Shown here piece by piece: positions 15,651 to 16,763 of a stretch of 16,763 nt of DNA (position 1 is the first letter of the stretch; each line of letters starts with the position of its first letter). The stretch comes from Clostridia bacterium (lineage in GTDB: Bacteria > Bacillota > Clostridia > Oscillospirales > Acutalibacteraceae). The translations under genes were made by a program, and so were the position numbers. The notes under the pieces were generated by a model. That model did not search any database and was not told the DNA's origin. It worked only from the letters and a program-made list of their open reading frames with translations. The stretch is taken from positions 1 through 16,763 of the forward strand of contig JAKSQR010000019.1 of assembly GCA_024404065.1 (NCBI GenBank), read 5' to 3'.

Positions 15651-15980
15651 TGTACATTGGAATCACATTACTTTCTTATAAAGTTATTTAATTAAGTATA
15701 CTGTGCATTGGAATCACTTAACTTTCTTTATAGAATAACCAGAAACCAAATTTAAGTGTACATCGGAACTCACTATCTTTCTTAATAAATTTTGCAACCG
15801 AGTTTTTAGACTCAGAGCTCTGGTTTAATTAAAGATTAAACTGTATTTCGGACTCACGCCTTTCAATAAGAATAATCCATATTAAAATTTAGTTGTACAT
15901 AGGACTCACAATCTTTCTGTATTTATTTAATCCAGATAAAGATTTAAGCGTACATCGGAACTCATTCCTTTAATAAAATT
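15651..15980. repeat. Six imperfect interspersed repeats (consensus TGTACATCGGAACTCAC then CTTTC)
   Basis: Plus-strand copies begin at 15651, 15702, 15757, 15842, 15894 and 15949, so the spacing is 51, 55, 85, 52 and 55 nt. Each has TGTACATYGGA(A)YTCAC, 2-5 variable bases and CTTTC; most are preceded by an AT-rich TTTAAG-like stretch. Copies differ at several positions and by a 1-nt indel (GGAACT, GGAATC or GGACTC), and the stretches between them are AT-rich and unrelated. The third unit is longer because it contains an extra hairpin (15796-15825). The array is too degenerate for CRISPR, and no cas genes are in the window. Confidence 0.8.
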
Positions 15981-15998
15981 TTTATTAAGTTTTTGATG

Positions 15999-16117
15999 CC
16001 GCAACCTGATTTACTGCTTTACTGTGCCGCTGCACTCAGGCTACATTTAAGCCCCTTACTTATGCAAGTAAATCAGATGCGGGGTAAAATGCTGGATCAC
16101 CCATGGGACCCGACCCC
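15999..16117 (-). other. Branched RNA-like secondary structure domain
   Basis: Long-range stem: CCGCA (15999-16003) with TGCGG (16078-16082), then after a small internal loop CTGATTTACT (16006-16015) with AGTAAATCAG (16067-16076). Inside are two hairpins: GTGC/GCAC (16024-16027/16032-16035) and GGCT/AGCC (16039-16042/16050-16053), making a junction. Beyond it GGGGT (16081-16085) can pair with ACCCC (16113-16117). A rival hairpin TTACTT-ATGC-AAGTAA (16056-16071) would break the long stem. All pairs are Watson-Crick, so this domain does not show which strand is the RNA; the minus strand is preferred because of the promoter. Confidence 0.55.
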
Positions 16118-16175
16118 TTTCTTTGATTGACATCAGATTTAGTTCTGAAGAAGTACTGTGCTTCTTCTTGTCTAT

Positions 16176-16204
16176 ACAATAGCACCTATTGTGCAACCTG
16201 TCAA
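16176..16204 (-). promoter_or_regulatory. Strong minus-strand promoter overlapped by a 17-bp palindrome
   Basis: Minus strand: -35 TTGACA (16199-16204), 17-nt spacer ending in TGC, -10 TATTGT (16176-16181), which gives an extended TGnTATnnT element. The perfect palindrome ACAATAG-CAC-CTATTGT (16176-16192) covers the -10 and half of the spacer, as a repressor operator would. The expected start is near 16169. No protein gene lies downstream in this direction before the terminator at 15568-15590. Confidence 0.65.
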
Positions 16205-16213
16205 GTATTTTTT

Positions 16214-16232
16214 CACAATTTATTGTGTTTTT
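16214..16232 (+). other. Weak hairpin with T-tract
   Basis: CACAA (16214-16218) / TTGTG (16223-16227) with a TTTA loop, followed by TTTTT. This AT-rich 5-bp stem would be a poor terminator for rightward transcripts. It lies just upstream of the minus-strand promoter. Confidence 0.3.
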
Positions 16233-16234
16233 AT

Positions 16235-16259
16235 AAAAGTTGTACAAGAGTACAATTTT
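16235..16259. other. Inverted repeat TTGTAC-N4-GTACAA within an 11-bp stem
   Basis: AAAAGTTGTAC (16235-16245) pairs with GTACAATTTT (16250-16259) around the loop AAGA, with G16239 facing T16256 as the only non-Watson-Crick position. It sits between the GH43 terminator and the promoter at 16176-16204, about 30 nt upstream of that -35. It may be a protein-binding dyad or a second leftward terminator (arm ending CTTTTATAA). Confidence 0.4.
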
Positions 16260-16272
16260 ACACAGCAGTATA

Positions 16273-16304
16273 TAAAATTAAGCCTGATGAAAAATCATCA
16301 GGCT
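16273..16304 (-). terminator. Terminator of the GH43 gene
   Basis: A 10-bp perfect stem AGCCTGATGA (16281-16290) / TCATCAGGCT (16295-16304) with an AAAA loop, followed leftward by TAATTTTATA. It begins 15 nt after the GH43 stop codon and separates that gene from the noncoding RNA unit. Rightward it is followed by ATTTTCTTA, so it could act both ways. Confidence 0.85.
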
Positions 16305-16319
16305 ATTTTCTTAATATTA

Positions 16320-16763
16320 TCAGATTTCGTTCTGCTTTCTGAGAGCCTTGATAACGCCATCCTTAACACTCATTTTGCATATACGGGCGTTACGGCGGTC
16401 ACCATTAAGACCATCTGCATCCACATTACGGGCATGATAAACTGAGTACCATTCACCATCTACTTTAATCATTGAGTGGTGACCTGCACCCTCCTCCCAT
16501 TCATTAGAGGCGAATACGGGCTCATAAGTGTTATCATCAGGATATTTTTCAAACTTGATTTTGGTTAAATCAGTCTCATCAGTCTTTGCTCTTGAATAGC
16601 CTATGAAATAATGTTCATTCTGGTAGCAGGAGCCTGAGTACATAACATACTGCCAATCCCCTTCTCTGAAGTAGAATGCGCCCTCAATTGTATGCCAGTG
16701 TGTACCTTTCTTGTACCTGTCTCTCATATAGATTTCCTCATCAAGAGTAGGTACAACTACTGT
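16320..16763 (-). CDS. Glycoside hydrolase family 43 protein, C-terminal part (5' end outside window)
   Basis: The reading frame stays open to the right edge, giving the last 147 residues of a larger enzyme; the start lies beyond 16763. The pattern fits the five-bladed propeller of GH43 arabinofuranosidases/xylosidases. TIEGAFYF has a glutamate (residue 27 of the fragment) at the place of the family's general acid. WQYVMYSGSCY and HYFIGYSRAK follow, then GAGHHSMI (92-99), DGEWYSVYHARN and RRNARICKM near the end. It probably removes arabinose or xylose side units from plant hemicellulose. Substrate and secretion cannot be judged without the N-terminus. The stop TGA is followed by a good terminator. 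Confidence 0.82.
   Translation of the reverse strand, partial: TVVVPTLDEEIYMRDRYKKGTHWHTIEGAFYFREGDWQYVMYSGSCYQNEHYFIGYSRAKTDETDLTKIKFEKYPDDNTYEPVFASNEWEEGAGHHSMIKVDGEWYSVYHARNVDADGLNGDRRNARICKMSVKDGVIKALRKQNEI

Larger units (their letters stand above)
15560..16169 (-). ncRNA. Candidate ~610-nt structured, repeat-bearing noncoding RNA of unknown family
   Basis: Between the lipase and the GH43 gene no credible coding frame exists on either strand, yet the minus strand has all parts of a transcription unit. There is a strong promoter at 16176-16204 with a start near 16169. A 5' hairpin follows at once, GAAGAAG-CACAGTA-CTTCTTC (16147-16167). Then come a branched domain (15999-16117), six copies of a ~25-nt motif (15651-15975) and a GC-rich terminator (15560-15590). 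I do not recognise the family. It lacks the landmarks I know for tmRNA, RNase P RNA, SRP RNA and cobalamin riboswitches. Large ornate RNAs of Firmicutes (OLE, ROOL, GOLLD) have similar sizes, but I cannot show homology. Strand and function are inference. Confidence 0.5.

Noticed and set aside
15640..15965. Micro-ORFs in each repeat on the minus strand: an AAAG-type stretch, then GTG or ATG, then 6-19 codons to a stop (for example GTG-ATT-CCA-ATG in copies 1 and 2, and MSSDVRLNLYLD in copy 6).
   Set aside because: A 1-nt indel between copies changes the encoded peptide while the nucleotides stay conserved, the ribosome sites are weak or too close to the start, and stops are frequent in AT-rich DNA. 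The conservation looks nucleic-acid based.
15651..15980. CRISPR array
   Set aside because: The repeats are only about 25 nt, vary between copies, have uneven spacing including one 85-nt unit, and have AT-rich spacers. No cas genes or leader are visible.
16053..16130. A 25-codon frame starting ATG-TCA-ATC on the minus strand within the structured region
   Set aside because: No ribosome site precedes it, it has no recognisable domain, and it is crossed by the strongest paired segments.
16147..16167. GAAGAAG/CTTCTTC hairpin as a terminator
   Set aside because: The stem is followed by TTGTCTATAC rightward and AACTAAATC leftward, without a U-tract. It fits better as the 5' hairpin of the minus-strand RNA.

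Overview
The window looks like a chromosomal segment from a gut- or rumen-type Clostridia, probably Ruminococcaceae/Oscillospirales-like. This is inferred from the moderately AT-rich DNA, strong AGGAGG-type ribosome sites, Firmicutes gene orders (lon-ysxC, mltG next to U32) and a plant-polysaccharide enzyme at the right edge. No phage, insertion sequence, rRNA, tRNA or CRISPR array was seen. The species cannot be named from the sequence alone.

Positions 1-7890 hold a leftward operon: lon, ysxC (engB), lysA, an inactive and an active M16 zinc-peptidase subunit, then lgt, which runs off the left edge. The genes overlap or nearly touch. A near-consensus promoter lies at 7852-7880. The theme is protein quality control, ribosome assembly, lysine/cell-wall precursor supply and lipoprotein maturation.

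Positions 7892-12513 hold a second leftward operon: thymidylate kinase, a DJ-1/PfpI protein, 5-formyltetrahydrofolate cyclo-ligase, the lytic transglycosylase mltG and a U32 peptidase-family protein of the tRNA-hydroxylation type. It has a TTGAAA-17-TATAAT promoter and a clear terminator. Divergent from it, 12557-15606 carries proS and a family I.5-like lipase with its own promoter and terminator. The lipase keeps a complete catalytic triad and zinc site but has no secretion signal.

The unusual part is 15560-16169. It has no credible protein gene, but on the minus strand it has a strong promoter (TTGACA-17-TATTGT with an extended -10, overlapped by a 17-bp perfect palindrome). After that come a 5' hairpin, a branched structured domain, six imperfect copies of a ~25-nt motif spaced about 51-85 nt, and a GC-rich terminator that works on both strands. 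This reads as one transcription unit for a ~610-nt repeat-bearing noncoding RNA that I cannot assign to a known family. To its right, the 3' end of a family 43 glycoside hydrolase gene enters from the window edge with its own terminator.
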